This document shows positions 17,663 through 27,011 of a stretch of DNA of 64,000 nt, piece after piece. Origin of the DNA: Stappia sp. WLB 29 (GTDB taxonomy: Bacteria; Pseudomonadota; Alphaproteobacteria; Rhizobiales; Stappiaceae); the NCBI RefSeq assembly GCF_023507705.1, contig NZ_JALBGD010000011.1:1-64000 (forward strand). The letters are read 5' to 3'. Numbering within the stretch: the stretch's first letter is position 1; the number at the start of each line of letters is the position of its first letter. A program made the position numbers and the translations under genes. A model generated the notes under the pieces. It ran no database searches. It was not told where the DNA came from and saw only the letters and a program-made list of their open reading frames with translations.

Positions 17663-18064
17663 ATGACACCCAGCAAAACCGCGGATTTCACCGCCATTCT
17701 CGAGCTATGCAGGCGCTATCACGATGCCCTGCATCGCAGCGATGCGGAGCTGCTCGGCAGCCTGTTCCATGAAAATGCCCTCTACGCGGCAACGACCGAC
17801 GGCGACGTCCGCTTCTGGAGCATGGAGCATTATCTGCCGGTCGTCGCAGGACGCCCCGCGCCTGCCTCACGCGGCGAAGCGGCGGACGGCGAAGTCGTCG
17901 CCATCACCTTCGCGGGCCCCAATGCGGCATTGGCTCAGGTCCGCAGTTCCATCGGCGAGCGCTTCTTCACCGACTTCCTGTCGCTGGTAAAGATCGACAG
18001 GAACTGGCTGATCGCCGCCAAGGTGTTCGATTACATCACCAAGCCACGCGACGCGGCCGCCTGA
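17663..18064 (+). CDS. NTF2-like (SnoaL/lumazine-binding-like) protein
   Basis: A 133-aa cytoplasmic protein with the NTF2-like pattern: an N-terminal helix pair (ILELCRRYHDALHRSDAELL), the LFHENALYAATTDGDV segment that opens the cone, and a C-terminal beta sheet around FFTDFLSLVKIDRNWLIAAK. Such proteins are often small-molecule binders or enzymes; no specific activity can be named. The ATG at 17663 matches the family N terminus; a TTG 45 bases earlier is less likely. It lies between the GST and tautomerase genes, suggesting a shared detoxification role. Confidence 0.75.
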   Translation: MTPSKTADFTAILELCRRYHDALHRSDAELLGSLFHENALYAATTDGDVRFWSMEHYLPVVAGRPAPASRGEAADGEVVAITFAGPNAALAQVRSSIGERFFTDFLSLVKIDRNWLIAAKVFDYITKPRDAAA

Positions 18065-18080
18065 CACCAACGAGGTACCC

Positions 18081-18299
18081 ATGCCCTACGTGAACATCAA
18101 GGTGACCCGCGAAGGCGTCACCCGCGAGCAGAAAGCCCGGCTGATCGCGGGCGTCACCGATCTTCTCATCGAGGTGCTCGACAAGGATCCCGCAACCACC
18201 TTCGTCGTGATCGACGAGGTCGATCTGGAGAACTGGGGGATAGCCGGCGTGCAGACGGACGTCTTCCGAGCCCGAAAGAGGGCCACCTCACCGCAGTGA
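18081..18299 (+). CDS. 4-oxalocrotonate tautomerase family protein
   Basis: A 72-aa small tautomerase. After removal of the initiator Met the N-terminal residue is Pro (MPYVNIKVTREG), the catalytic base of the family. The helix EQKARLIAGVTDLLIEVLDK and the strand TTFVVIDEVDLENWG follow the usual pattern; the EVDLENWGIAGV segment is typical of the DmpI/YdcE-like subgroup. It is the third gene behind GST, 16 bases after the NTF2-like gene, with a good ACGAGG ribosome binding site. The convergent acyltransferase gene ends 15 bases downstream. Confidence 0.88.
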   Translation: MPYVNIKVTREGVTREQKARLIAGVTDLLIEVLDKDPATTFVVIDEVDLENWGIAGVQTDVFRARKRATSPQ

Positions 18300-18314
18300 C
18301 TGCCGACCGCACCG

Positions 18315-20321
18315 CTAGTCGCGGCCGAGCAGCGGCGCCAGCGCCTCGACCAAGTGGGGCGACAGCATTTCGGCGCCGCGAACCGTCAGGTGATTGGAGT
18401 CGAAATAGAGTGGCTCATCGCCGGCCGCGATCTTGCAGGCACCGGCGGCACCGCACAGCCCGTCGAGCGGATCGACCACGCGCCAGTCGTGGCGCTCGGT
18501 CGCCCGGTTCAGCGCGGCGCGGGTGGCCTGTTGACGAAGGAGCGCGCCACTGCGATCCGGCCCGGCAGGCTCGGCAAAGCCGAAACGCTCCGACACGGCG
18601 ATCGCCGACGGCACATTGATGCCAGGCTCCGGCACGGTGTGGACGAGGATCACCGGAATGCCGGCCTCATCAAACCGCGCGGCGAGAGCTTCGGCCGCTT
18701 CATCCAATGCCTTGAGACGCGCAAGGCGCTGTGCGTCCGATGGGGGCGGCGCAAAGCGAAGATCGACGCCCGTACCGCCTTCGGCGATGAGCGTCCAGCG
18801 CGCGACAAGGATCACCGCATCGGGGCGGACTGCGAGGATTTCGTCCAGCACCCGGGTCGTGAATTGCTGGCATGTGCCGTCCGGCTCGGAGCCCCCGATA
18901 CGCGGATCGGCCAACGGTGGACAGCCGGCCTTGGCAACCAGAAGTCCGCCAATCTCAAGCTCGGCGAGCGCGGCATCGACACCCGGCGCCAGGGCGGCAG
19001 CGTGGGAGTCGCCCCAAAGGACCACCCTTGCGCGTCCCTCCCCCGCCCCCAATCGGCAAGGGCTGTCCGATTGCCCGCGTTCGGCAAGAACGAAACTATC
19101 GTCGCGCCAACGGCTCATACAGGCGAGGCGATCGCTTGTCCGCCACTCCTCGTTCGCCGCCATCAGCCCGGTAACGCGCGGCGGGATACGTTGCGGCAGG
19201 CCGTCGGTCGCCTCCACCACGGCGGTTATCGCCAGTGTCGCCAGCGAGAGACCAGTAAAAAGACCGAAGGCGCGAGCAGCCCCCTTGTGCCGCCAGCCCC
19301 GGACAGGCTGTTCGACGAAGCGCCAGGTCGCTGCAGACAGCACCGCCATCAGCAGGAGGAGCGAGGCCGTGGTTGTCGGCGCGGCGGGGTCGAACCCGAG
19401 GGTGCGGGCAAAGGCGATCACTGGCCAGTGCCAAAGATAGAGCGAATAAGAGACAAGGCCGACCGCGATGCAGACCGGCCAGCGCAAGGCGGCAGTCACA
19501 CGGGGTTGGCCGCCGGCACCGGACATGATGATGAGCCCGCCCCCCAGGCAAGGAAGCAGTGCCCAGCCCCCGGGGTAAGCCAATTCCTCGGACAGCAGGA
19601 CGAACGATACTGCGATCATGGCAAGGCCGAGGGCGCCGGCGACTTCACGCTGTGGCTGCGAAAGCCTTGTGCCCGCTCCCGATATGGCGAGCAGCGCACC
19701 GATCATCAGTTCGAAGGCCCGCGTATGCGGCATGAAGAAGCCCGCTCGCGGCGCCAGTACGGCCATCGCGATGCTGGCAACAAGTGAGGCTGCGCCGAGC
19801 ACAAGAACCAGCAACAGAGCCTTGCGTGCGGATGGTCCGGCAAAGCGTACCAGCAGCATCAGGAGCAGCGGGAAGACGACGTAGAACTGCTCCTCGACCG
19901 CCAGCGACCAGAGATGCAGCAGGTGATCCTGTTCGGAGGCCTGGTCGAAATAGTCGATCCGCTGGGCAAACCAGAAATTGGCGGCGAAGAGCACGGAAGC
20001 CCGTGCAGACATGGAGAACGCATCGAACTCCACCGGCATCAGCACGAGAGCCGCGACGAGGAAGCTTGCGGCAAGCACCAGATAATAGGCCGGCAGGATG
20101 CGCAGGATACGCCGCTGGTAGAAGGTCTTGAGGGTGAAACGTCCGGCCGCGAGCTCCGTCCAGACGATGCCGGTGATCAGGTAACCCGAGATGACGAAGA
20201 AGATGTCGACGCCGGCAAAGCCGCCAGGCAGCCAGTCCGAATTGAGGTGGAACACCACCACCGACAGGACGGCCACGGCACGAAGGCCATCAATATCCGG
20301 TCGGTAGGCAGCAGGTGTCAC
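18315..20321 (-). CDS. Acyltransferase (OafA/YrhL type) with C-terminal SGNH domain
   Basis: Inner-membrane protein that probably O-acylates a surface polysaccharide or lipid-linked glycan. The N-terminal acyltransferase-3 domain begins YRPDIDGLRAVAVLSVVVFH with the catalytic His and has about ten transmembrane helices (to about residue 370). It is followed by a periplasmic SGNH hydrolase-like domain with VVLWGDSHAAALAP (about 440) and a C-terminal DSNHLTVRGAE His/Asp block. The GTG at 20321 (668 aa) gives the usual short lead before YRPDIDGLRA; a TTG at 20384 would add 21 residues, so the start is uncertain. Confidence 0.85.
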   Translation of the reverse strand: MTPAAYRPDIDGLRAVAVLSVVVFHLNSDWLPGGFAGVDIFFVISGYLITGIVWTELAAGRFTLKTFYQRRILRILPAYYLVLAASFLVAALVLMPVEFDAFSMSARASVLFAANFWFAQRIDYFDQASEQDHLLHLWSLAVEEQFYVVFPLLLMLLVRFAGPSARKALLLVLVLGAASLVASIAMAVLAPRAGFFMPHTRAFELMIGALLAISGAGTRLSQPQREVAGALGLAMIAVSFVLLSEELAYPGGWALLPCLGGGLIIMSGAGGQPRVTAALRWPVCIAVGLVSYSLYLWHWPVIAFARTLGFDPAAPTTTASLLLLMAVLSAATWRFVEQPVRGWRHKGAARAFGLFTGLSLATLAITAVVEATDGLPQRIPPRVTGLMAANEEWRTSDRLACMSRWRDDSFVLAERGQSDSPCRLGAGEGRARVVLWGDSHAAALAPGVDAALAELEIGGLLVAKAGCPPLADPRIGGSEPDGTCQQFTTRVLDEILAVRPDAVILVARWTLIAEGGTGVDLRFAPPPSDAQRLARLKALDEAAEALAARFDEAGIPVILVHTVPEPGINVPSAIAVSERFGFAEPAGPDRSGALLRQQATRAALNRATERHDWRVVDPLDGLCGAAGACKIAAGDEPLYFDSNHLTVRGAEMLSPHLVEALAPLLGRD

Positions 20322-20392
20322 GGCGGCGGACGCGTCCCGTTCGTTGGTCCGGCTGTCTATTTCACATGGAGCAAGGCAGCACAAGCGTACGT

Positions 20393-21064
20393 CTAGAACC
20401 CTTTGAAGATTGCGATCTCGCTGACCGGAGCGCGGTCACTCCTCCAGCGGTTGACCGGCGCCGCAGCATCCGCGTGCCCAAGCGCTATGGCGCAGAACAG
20501 CATGTGTTCGGTGTCCGGCCGAAGATGGCGCGCGACCGTTCCGTGCCACTGCGCCCAGGCTTCCTGGGCGCAGGTGTGGAGCCCATGCGCACGGGCCGCC
20601 AACATCACCGACTGCAGGAACATCCCGCAATCGGCCCATTGCGGCGGTCCCATCGAGCGGTCCAGATAGATGAAAAGGCCGACCGGCGCCCCGAAAAGGC
20701 GGAAGTTCCTGCGGAACTGGCGGCCGCGCCCCGCCTTGTCCTCGCGGGAGACCCCAAGCGCAGAATAGAGCGCTTCCCCCACCTGGAACCGGCGAGAGGC
20801 ATAAGGCTCCTTCAGGTCTGCGGGATAGATGCGGTACTCCGGCGTCTCGCCGCGCGGCATCTCCTGCATCATTGCCTCGACATCGTCGAGAAGAGCAGCC
20901 AGGGGTTCGCCCGTCAGCGCATGGACGTACCAGGGCTGAAGGTTGCCGCCCGAAGGGGCACGGCCGGCAGCGACGAGAATCTCGCGCACGATACGCTCCG
21001 GCACCGGATCGGGACGGAATGCACGACAGGAATAGCGGCTGTCGAGCGCATCGAGAACGTTCAT
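20393..21064 (-). CDS. Nitroreductase family protein
   Basis: FMN-dependent NAD(P)H oxidoreductase of the nitroreductase superfamily, 223 aa. The N-terminal SRYSCRAFRPDPVPERIVRE segment and APSGGNLQPWYVHALTG contain the usual FMN phosphate-binding Arg/Ser residues and the SGGN loop. The C-terminal AIALGHADAAAPVNRWRSDR block closes the FMN site. It lies 94 bases downstream of the RidA gene on the same strand and could be read from the aromatic operon, but its substrate is unknown and the link is only positional. Confidence 0.85.
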   Translation of the reverse strand: MNVLDALDSRYSCRAFRPDPVPERIVREILVAAGRAPSGGNLQPWYVHALTGEPLAALLDDVEAMMQEMPRGETPEYRIYPADLKEPYASRRFQVGEALYSALGVSREDKAGRGRQFRRNFRLFGAPVGLFIYLDRSMGPPQWADCGMFLQSVMLAARAHGLHTCAQEAWAQWHGTVARHLRPDTEHMLFCAIALGHADAAAPVNRWRSDRAPVSEIAIFKGF

Positions 21065-21158
21065 CGCAAAGGCGCTCCGAGGGAAGGGTGACTTGGCGCG
21101 CCACCCTGCCCTTACCGCCCGATGCGTTCAAGGGCCCCTGAGAAAACTGCGGAGCCGG

Positions 21159-21608
21159 TCACACCGGCAAGATGGCCGTTCCCTCGATCTCCACCTTGGC
21201 CTCCGGTTCGACCAGAGCAACCACCTGAACCACCGCCATGGCCGGGTAGTTGCGGCCCATGACCGCGCGATAGACGGGGCCCAGTTCCTTCAGGCAGTCA
21301 CGGTAAGCGTCGATGTCGGTAACGTACCAGGTCAGCCGGGCGATATGCTCCGGACCGCCTCCGGCCGCGCCGACGACCGCCACGACATTTTCAAGCGTCT
21401 GGCGAATCTGGCCAAGGAAGTCAGGCGGGAAGATGCCGTCCGGCGTCCAGCCGATCTGGCCGCCGGTCAACACCATCCGCCCTTCGCCGGCCATGCCGTT
21501 GGCATAGCCCTTCGGGATGGGCCAACCTTCCGGCTGCAGGGCCGCGAGCGGCGAAGGTACGGAGGCACGCGCGGGCATTGCGGTGGCGGTGTCGGCTGTC
21601 TTGCTCAT
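21159..21608 (-). CDS. RidA-family protein (enamine/imine deaminase type)
   Basis: A 149-aa member of the RidA/YjgF family, with the core from GWPIPKGYANGMAGEGRMVL to VEIEGTAILPV. RidA proteins hydrolyse reactive enamines and imines to ketones and ammonia. Here it is the last gene of the operon carrying the aryl-CoA ligase, 36 bases after it. The ring-reduced product of 2-aminobenzoyl-CoA monooxygenase/reductase is an enamine, so a pathway-specific deaminase role is an attractive inference. The canonical RidA Arg position (RVT in YjgF) aligns with ARLTWYVTDIDAY here, so the Arg appears retained. Confidence 0.85.
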   Translation of the reverse strand: MSKTADTATAMPARASVPSPLAALQPEGWPIPKGYANGMAGEGRMVLTGGQIGWTPDGIFPPDFLGQIRQTLENVVAVVGAAGGGPEHIARLTWYVTDIDAYRDCLKELGPVYRAVMGRNYPAMAVVQVVALVEPEAKVEIEGTAILPV

Positions 21609-21644
21609 TGGGTCTTCCAGGTCCCGATCTTCAATTGTTCGCGT

Positions 21645-23297
21645 TCAAGACGCGGCGGATCTTGCGGCCGGCGGTTCGCCTTCTCCCGCAGCCAGTTCGC
21701 GCAGAGCGAAACGCTGCAGCTTGCCGGTTTCGGTGCGCGGCAGCGCGGTGACGAACTCGATGGCTCGCGGATACTTGTAAGGGGCGAGTTCCGCCTTGAT
21801 GTAGTCCTGCAGCGTCTTGATCAGGGCCGCATCGCCTGTAACGCCCGGCTTCAGCACCACATAGGCCTTGACGATGCGGCCGCGGTCCGGGTCCGGCGCG
21901 CCCACCACACCGCATTCGGCAACCGCCGGATGGGCGAGCAGCGTACCCTCCACCTCAGGACCGGCGATGTTGTAGCCCGACGAGACGATCATGTCGTCGG
22001 AGCGCGCCTGGTACCAGAAGTAGCCATCGGCGTCGCGAATATAGGTGTCGCCCGTGACGTTCCATCCATCGATCACATAGGCGGCCTGGCGATCGTCGGC
22101 GAGATAGCGGCAGCCGGTGGGGCCGCGTACCGCGAGCCGCCCGGGCATGCCGTCCGACACCTCCTTGCCGTCGGCCCCGATGACCTTCGCCTCATAGCCG
22201 GGCACGGGCTTGCCGGTTGCACCGGGACGCACCTCGTCCTCGCGAGCGGCAATGAAGATGTGCAGCATCTCCGTCGCGCCGATGCCATCGAGAATACGGA
22301 TGCCGGTCGCAGCGAGCCAGTCGTCCCAGGTCGCCTTGGGCAGCGCCTCTCCGGCCGACACGCATTTGCGCAAGGAGGAAAGATCCGCATCGCCCTTCTT
22401 GGCAAGGATCGCGCGGTAGGCGGTCGGTGCGGTGAACATCACCGTCGGCCGCATCTCCGGGATCGCCTTCAGCAGATCGTCGGGGCCTGCCCGCTCCAGC
22501 AGGATGGCCGTCGCGCCGACGCGGAAGGGAAACAGGACAAGGCCGCCGAGACCGAAGGTGAAGGCGAGCGGCGGCGAGCCGATGAACACGTCGCTTTCCT
22601 GAGGCCGCAGCACTTCGCGCGAATAGCAGTCGCAGATCGCCAGCATGTCGCGGTGGAAGTGCATCGTCGCCTTCGGGACGCCCGTCGTGCCGGAGGTGAA
22701 GCCGAGCAGGCAGACATCATCCGAGGCAGTGTCGCAGGCCGTGAAATCCGGGGAAGCGGCCTCCATGCGGCGCTCCAGCGAGCCTTCGTCGCCGCTGCCG
22801 GCATAGAGGATCGTCTTCAGCCTGTCGGTGCGGCCGCGGGTCAGCTCCATCTCCTCGGCGAGGCGATGGTCGCAGACTGCGAGCGACAACTCGGCCTTGT
22901 CGACGATGACGGCGAGCTCCTTGGCGCGCAGCAGCGGCATGGTGGCGACGACAATGCCGCCAGCCTTCAGGATCGCGAAGTAGACCGCCGTCATCATCGG
23001 TGTATTGGGAAAGCGCAGGAGCACGCGGTTGCCCGGCTGCAGGCCGAAATCGGCCACCAGCACATTGGCGATCCGGTTCACCTTTTCGGCGAGTTCGCCG
23101 TAGGTCCAGCGCTCGGTCGGGGAAACAAGCGCCAGCTTGTTGCCGCGGCCTTCCGCGACGTTCTTGTCGATCAACTCGACTGCACAGTTCATCCGCTCGG
23201 GATAGCCGAGCTTCTCCAGATTGATGAAATCGGGCCAGAGCTCACGCGGTGGCAGATTGTCCGCCGCGAAGGTGTCGGTGTGGGCTGAGCGGGCCAT
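21645..23297 (-). CDS. Aryl-CoA ligase, probably 2-aminobenzoate-CoA ligase
   Basis: ATP-dependent ligase of the adenylate-forming superfamily, 550 aa, close in layout to benzoate- and 2-aminobenzoate-CoA ligases. The P-loop-like motif reads LLGFTSGTTGVPKATMHFHR (about 203-222), the A5 region DGIGATEMLHIF, the A8 hinge region with YFWYQARSDDMIVSSGYNI, and the A10 Lys in LPRTETGKLQRFALRE. The neighbouring fused 2-aminobenzoyl-CoA monooxygenase/reductase favours 2-aminobenzoate as substrate over benzoate. AGGAG precedes the ATG. The gene is 54 bases behind the acyl-CoA dehydrogenase gene. Confidence 0.85.
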   Translation of the reverse strand: MARSAHTDTFAADNLPPRELWPDFINLEKLGYPERMNCAVELIDKNVAEGRGNKLALVSPTERWTYGELAEKVNRIANVLVADFGLQPGNRVLLRFPNTPMMTAVYFAILKAGGIVVATMPLLRAKELAVIVDKAELSLAVCDHRLAEEMELTRGRTDRLKTILYAGSGDEGSLERRMEAASPDFTACDTASDDVCLLGFTSGTTGVPKATMHFHRDMLAICDCYSREVLRPQESDVFIGSPPLAFTFGLGGLVLFPFRVGATAILLERAGPDDLLKAIPEMRPTVMFTAPTAYRAILAKKGDADLSSLRKCVSAGEALPKATWDDWLAATGIRILDGIGATEMLHIFIAAREDEVRPGATGKPVPGYEAKVIGADGKEVSDGMPGRLAVRGPTGCRYLADDRQAAYVIDGWNVTGDTYIRDADGYFWYQARSDDMIVSSGYNIAGPEVEGTLLAHPAVAECGVVGAPDPDRGRIVKAYVVLKPGVTGDAALIKTLQDYIKAELAPYKYPRAIEFVTALPRTETGKLQRFALRELAAGEGEPPAARSAAS

Positions 23298-23351
23298 TCG
23301 GCACTCCTGTGGAAGGTTGGGGCGGCCGGTTTCCGGCGCGTTTTATGGTCG

Positions 23352-24551
23352 TCATTCGGCCGCTGCAGCGGAAGAGCGGCGAGCGGCATGGTCGGCGATC
23401 GCCTGACGCGCGATCACGATCTTCTGGATTTCGGTAGCGCCCTCGTAGATGCGCAGGGCACGCACGTCGCGGTAGAGTTCTTCCATCTTGCAGCCGACGC
23501 GCACGCCATGGCCGCCGTGGAGCTGAACCGCACGGTCCACCACCTTCTGGGCGTTCTCGGTCGCCACCATCTTGGCGAGCGCCGCCTCGCGCGTTACCCG
23601 CGGCGCGCCCATGTCCTTGGTCCAGGCGGCGCGATAGACAAGAAGCGCCGCTGCATCGACGTCGGCGACCATGTCGGCGAGCGCCCCTTGCGTCAGTTGG
23701 AGGTCGGCGAGCGGTGCCCCGAAGAGCTTGCGGCGGGTGGTGTGCTCCAGCGTGTCGGCCAGTGCCCGCCGCGCAAAGCCGAGCGCGGCTGCGCCAACGG
23801 TCGAGCGGAAGATGTCGAGCGTGGCCATCGCGACCTTGAAGCCCTCGCCCGGCCGGCCGAGACGCACCGAAACCGGCACGCGAACGTCATCGAAGGACAG
23901 GGTCGCCAACGGATGCGGCGCCACGGTGTCGATGCGCTCCTTGACCGAGAACCCGACTGCATCGGCATCCACCACGAAGGCCGACAGTCCACGGGCGCCC
24001 GGTGCTTCGCCGGTGCGGGCGAAAACGACGTAGTGGTCGGCGATGCCGCCGTTCGAGATCCACGTTTTCTCGCCGGCGATGCGGACATGATCCGGCCCGT
24101 CAGCCTCGGCGACCGTCGCAAGGGCTGCCACATCCGATCCGGCCTCCGGCTCGGACAGGGCGAAGGCTGCAATCTTCTCCCCGCGCATGACCGGCGGCAG
24201 GTAGCGGTCCTTCAACTCGTCGGAGCCGGCAAGCGTGATCGAGCCCGTTCCCAGCCCCTGCATGGCGAAGGCAAAATCGGCGAGACCGTTGTAGCGGGCC
24301 AGCGTTTCCCGGGCGATGCACAGGCTGCGAACGTCCAGCCGCTCATGCAGGCCGCCATGGGAGGCCGGCACGGCCGCACGCAGCAGGCCTGCCTTGCCGA
24401 GTGCTGCGACCAGCCGGCGGCAGGAACCGTCGACGTCGTGATGGTCGGCAAGGCCGGCGACCTCGGCTGCGGCAAAGGCCTCCACCCGCGCGGCAAAGGC
24501 CCGATGTCCGTCGTCGAAAAACGGCCAGTCGAGAAAGCTCAGGTCGGTCAT
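23352..24551 (-). CDS. Acyl-CoA dehydrogenase
   Basis: FAD flavoprotein of 399 aa predicted to introduce a double bond into an acyl-CoA. It has the FAD-contact block [17 protein letters not shown] (about 130), the [17 protein letters not shown] segment, and the C-terminal catalytic Glu within [29 protein letters not shown] ribosome binding site lies upstream of the ATG. It is the fourth gene of the minus-strand aromatic operon, so it probably acts on a cyclic intermediate after the ring has been reduced and deaminated, rather than on linear fatty acids; this is inference from position. Confidence 0.88.
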   Translation of the reverse strand: MTDLSFLDWPFFDDGHRAFAARVEAFAAAEVAGLADHHDVDGSCRRLVAALGKAGLLRAAVPASHGGLHERLDVRSLCIARETLARYNGLADFAFAMQGLGTGSITLAGSDELKDRYLPPVMRGEKIAAFALSEPEAGSDVAALATVAEADGPDHVRIAGEKTWISNGGIADHYVVFARTGEAPGARGLSAFVVDADAVGFSVKERIDTVAPHPLATLSFDDVRVPVSVRLGRPGEGFKVAMATLDIFRSTVGAAALGFARRALADTLEHTTRRKLFGAPLADLQLTQGALADMVADVDAAALLVYRAAWTKDMGAPRVTREAALAKMVATENAQKVVDRAVQLHGGHGVRVGCKMEELYRDVRALRIYEGATEIQKIVIARQAIADHAARRSSAAAAE

Positions 24552-24578
24552 CGCATCCTCCTCCTCAACGACGGCGCG

Positions 24579-25448
24579 TCAATTGCCCTCGAAGACGGGC
24601 TTCTGCTTCGCTGCGAATGCCTCGAACGCCCGGCGATAGTCCTCTGTCTTCATGCACACCGCCTGCGCCAGCGCCTCGGCCTCGATGGCCTGGTCGACCG
24701 ACATGTCCCACTCCATGTGGAGCATGCGCTTGGTCATGGCGTTGGCGAAGGTCGGGCCGGCGGACAGGCTGTCGGCGAGCGCCTTTGCCTCATCGAGAAC
24801 TGTTTCGGACGACGCCAGACGGTTGAAGAAGCCCCAACGCTCGGCCTCCTCGCCGCTCATGACGCGGCCGGTATAAAGAAGTTCCGAGGCACGCCCCTGC
24901 CCTATGATCCTCGGCAGGATGGCGCATGCCCCCATGTCGCAGCCGGCAAGGCCGACCCGGTTGAACAGGAATGCGACCTTGGCACCTGCCGTTCCCACGC
25001 GCAGGTCCGACGCCATGGCGACGATGGCGCCGGCGCCGACACAGATGCCGTCGATGGCCGCGACGATCGGCTGCGGGCACGCGCGCATCGCCTTGACCAG
25101 TTCGCCTGTCATGCGGGTGAACTGCAGCAGCCCAGGCATGTCGCGCGACAGGAGCGGCTCGATGATCTCGAAGACGTCGCCGCCCGAGCAGAAATTGCCG
25201 CCGGCACCGGTGACGACCACCGTCTTCACTTCCTCGTCGAACTGCAGGGCGCGGAACAGGTCGCGCAGCTCCGCATAGGAATGGAAGGTGAGCGGGTTCT
25301 TGCGCTCCGGGCGGTTCAGCGTGATCACCGCCGTCTTGCCGTCCACGTCGAGGCGGAAGTGGGTCGGCTGATACTCCCGCACGGGCAGCGTAATCGAATA
25401 GGTCTCCTGCGCGCCAGCGGGCGGGGCGGAAACGGCGGCATCAGCCAT
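24579..25448 (-). CDS. Enoyl-CoA hydratase/isomerase family protein
   Basis: Crotonase-fold protein of 289 aa. The oxyanion-hole segments are [17 protein letters not shown] (about 80-96) and the [19 protein letters not shown] block (about 127-145); the residue expected as a catalytic Glu is followed in [20 protein letters not shown], where the canonical Glu positions are replaced, so this may act as an unusual hydratase, isomerase or ring hydrolase. The first ~30 residues before the fold are an extension. The start overlaps the MarR gene by 8 bases, indicating translational coupling within the aromatic operon. Confidence 0.85.
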   Translation of the reverse strand: MADAAVSAPPAGAQETYSITLPVREYQPTHFRLDVDGKTAVITLNRPERKNPLTFHSYAELRDLFRALQFDEEVKTVVVTGAGGNFCSGGDVFEIIEPLLSRDMPGLLQFTRMTGELVKAMRACPQPIVAAIDGICVGAGAIVAMASDLRVGTAGAKVAFLFNRVGLAGCDMGACAILPRIIGQGRASELLYTGRVMSGEEAERWGFFNRLASSETVLDEAKALADSLSAGPTFANAMTKRMLHMEWDMSVDQAIEAEALAQAVCMKTEDYRRAFEAFAAKQKPVFEGN

Positions 25449-26016
25449 TGGACGGCTCCTTGTCGGTGGAAGTCGTTGTGCGTGTCGGGTCGGCGGCAGT
25501 GCGCGCCGATGTCTTCGCCCGTCCCAACAGGCGCATCAGGTCGTCGATGTCGGCATCGGACAGATCAGCGAACAGATCGCCGATCCAGTCGCCATGGGCA
25601 TGCGCCATCGCCTCGAAGCCGGAGCGCCCTTCCGGCGTCAGGCTGACGAGAGCCGAGCGCCGGTCCCCTGGCGCCGGGCGGCGCTCGACAAGCCCATCTT
25701 GGACGAGACGTTCGACAAGGCCCGTGACGTTGCCGGCTGAGACCATCATGCGCCGGGACAAATCGCCAAGAGTCAGCCCTTCGGGCGCCTTTTCCAGCTG
25801 TGCCATCAAGTCGAACCGCGGCAGCGTCACATCGAACTCACCGCGCAGCCGCGAGCGGATCTCGCTTTCGATCAGGTTCGTCAGGGTCAGCAGGCGCAGC
25901 CAGAGACGCAGCTCCGCACGATGGTCGTCGCCGTGCACGCGGGTTTCCGCGTCGAGCAGGATCGCGGCGGCGTCCGCCCCACTCTCCGTCATGCCGCCAT
26001 TTCCGCTCTCGTCCAT
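25441..26016 (-). CDS. MarR-family regulator of the aromatic operon
   Basis: A 191-aa winged-helix protein with the MarR core at about 40-150: [20 protein letters not shown], then [20 protein letters not shown] (recognition helix) and the wing [20 protein letters not shown]. Both ends carry flexible extensions. It is the second gene of the operon, 10 bases after the SDR gene and overlapping the hydratase gene. MarR proteins commonly repress aromatic-CoA pathways and are released by the CoA thioester. The 18-bp palindrome in the divergent promoter, repeated at the importer promoter, is its most likely operator. Confidence 0.88.
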   Translation of the reverse strand: MDESGNGGMTESGADAAAILLDAETRVHGDDHRAELRLWLRLLTLTNLIESEIRSRLRGEFDVTLPRFDLMAQLEKAPEGLTLGDLSRRMMVSAGNVTGLVERLVQDGLVERRPAPGDRRSALVSLTPEGRSGFEAMAHAHGDWIGDLFADLSDADIDDLMRLLGRAKTSARTAADPTRTTTSTDKEPSNG

Positions 26017-26026
26017 CTGCGCGCCC

Positions 26027-26800
26027 TCACATCACCTCGCCGCCGGCGACCGCGATCGCCTGCCCCGTCACCGAACGGGCTGACTCTCCCGCAAGCCAGG
26101 CAACCGTGTCGGCCACTTCATCCGGGTCGATCAGCCGCTTCTGCGGATTGTCGCGAACCATGTCGGCGATGATGTCCGCCTCTTCGCGGCCCGTCTTTTC
26201 GCGGATCTTAGCAACGCTCTCGCGCACCAGATCGGTATCGGCAAACCCCGGGCAGACCGCATTGATGGTCACGCCGGTTTCGGCCGTTTCCAGCGCAAGA
26301 GAGCGAGTCAGGCCGATTACCGCATGCTTGGCGGAAACATAGGCCGAGACATAGCGGTAGCCCTTGAGCCCGGCGGTGGAGGCGACGTTGACGATGCGCC
26401 CCTCCCGGGCCTCGACCATGCCGGGCAGGACCGCATGGCAGGCGTTCACAATGCTCATCAGGTTAACGGAGAACATCCGTTCGAAGCGCTCGGGCGACGT
26501 CTTGAGGAAGGGAGCGCTCTCCGCCTGCCCCGCGTTGTTGACGAGGATGGAGATCCGACCGTGCTCCGCCTCGGCCTTGCGAAGCACTTCCGTCAAGGCG
26601 TCCCGGTCGGTGACATCGGCGGCGGCAAAACCCGTAGCACCGATCTCCTGCGCCGTTGCAGCAGCCCGCTCGGCATTGCGGCCAAGGATGGTGACGGACG
26701 CGCCGCCGGCGATCAGCCGGCGGGCGATGGCAAGCCCGATACCGCGCGTTCCCCCGGTTACCAGGGCGTGACGGCCGTGAAACGGAGCCTCTTTCGCCAT
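26027..26800 (-). CDS. SDR-family oxidoreductase, 3-hydroxyacyl-CoA dehydrogenase-like
   Basis: Classical short-chain dehydrogenase of 257 aa. The cofactor motif is [16 protein letters not shown] (about 15-30), NNAG is followed by the catalytic Ser in [20 protein letters not shown] and the YxxxK in [10 protein letters not shown]. The protein ends [10 protein letters not shown]. The ATG at 26800 follows GGGGAG; the longer open frame upstream crosses the operator and is not coding. It is the first gene of the minus-strand aromatic operon and probably oxidises a hydroxyacyl-CoA intermediate of the cyclohexane-ring part of the pathway. Confidence 0.88.
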   Translation of the reverse strand: MAKEAPFHGRHALVTGGTRGIGLAIARRLIAGGASVTILGRNAERAAATAQEIGATGFAAADVTDRDALTEVLRKAEAEHGRISILVNNAGQAESAPFLKTSPERFERMFSVNLMSIVNACHAVLPGMVEAREGRIVNVASTAGLKGYRYVSAYVSAKHAVIGLTRSLALETAETGVTINAVCPGFADTDLVRESVAKIREKTGREEADIIADMVRDNPQKRLIDPDEVADTVAWLAGESARSVTGQAIAVAGGEVM

Positions 26801-26847
26801 GCCTCTCCCCGAAATTTTCCGGTCTTTGCCGCACCACCAGAACGGCG

Positions 26848-26896
26848 TTGCGTCCCGAATTATTTTAAGCTTAAAATATCTGCGAGGGGGACGCAA
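26848..26896. promoter_or_regulatory. Promoter and palindromic operator of the aromatic locus
   Basis: TATTTTAAGCTTAAAATA (26861-26878) is a perfect 18-bp palindrome in the divergent region. On the plus strand TTGCGT (26848-26853) and TAAAAT (26872-26877), 18 bases apart, form a good promoter for the monooxygenase gene; the palindrome covers the spacer and the -10 box, a repressor position. A second inverted pair, TTGCGTCCC (26848-26856) and GGGACGCAA (26888-26896), flanks it. The same palindrome, with one base changed, lies at 31532-31549. Confidence 0.8.
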
Positions 26897-27011
26897 GCGC
26901 ATCCATGCGGCGACCCGATACCGGCGGCACGCCGGCCCGACGGGAGGCCAGCGGAGATCCAGCCGGCGGCGATGTCCCGCAAACCGAGAACGGACAGGGA
27001 AGGATCTGGTC

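Noticed and set aside
21084-21108. AGGGTG/CACCCT hairpin between the RidA and nitroreductase genes
   Set aside because: Short stem without a T-run on the minus strand, so I could not use it to end the aromatic operon before the nitroreductase gene.
21093-23288. 2.2-kb open frame antisense to the RidA and aryl-CoA ligase genes
   Set aside because: Shadow of the real genes; no domain, and it crosses two well-supported genes and their ribosome binding sites.
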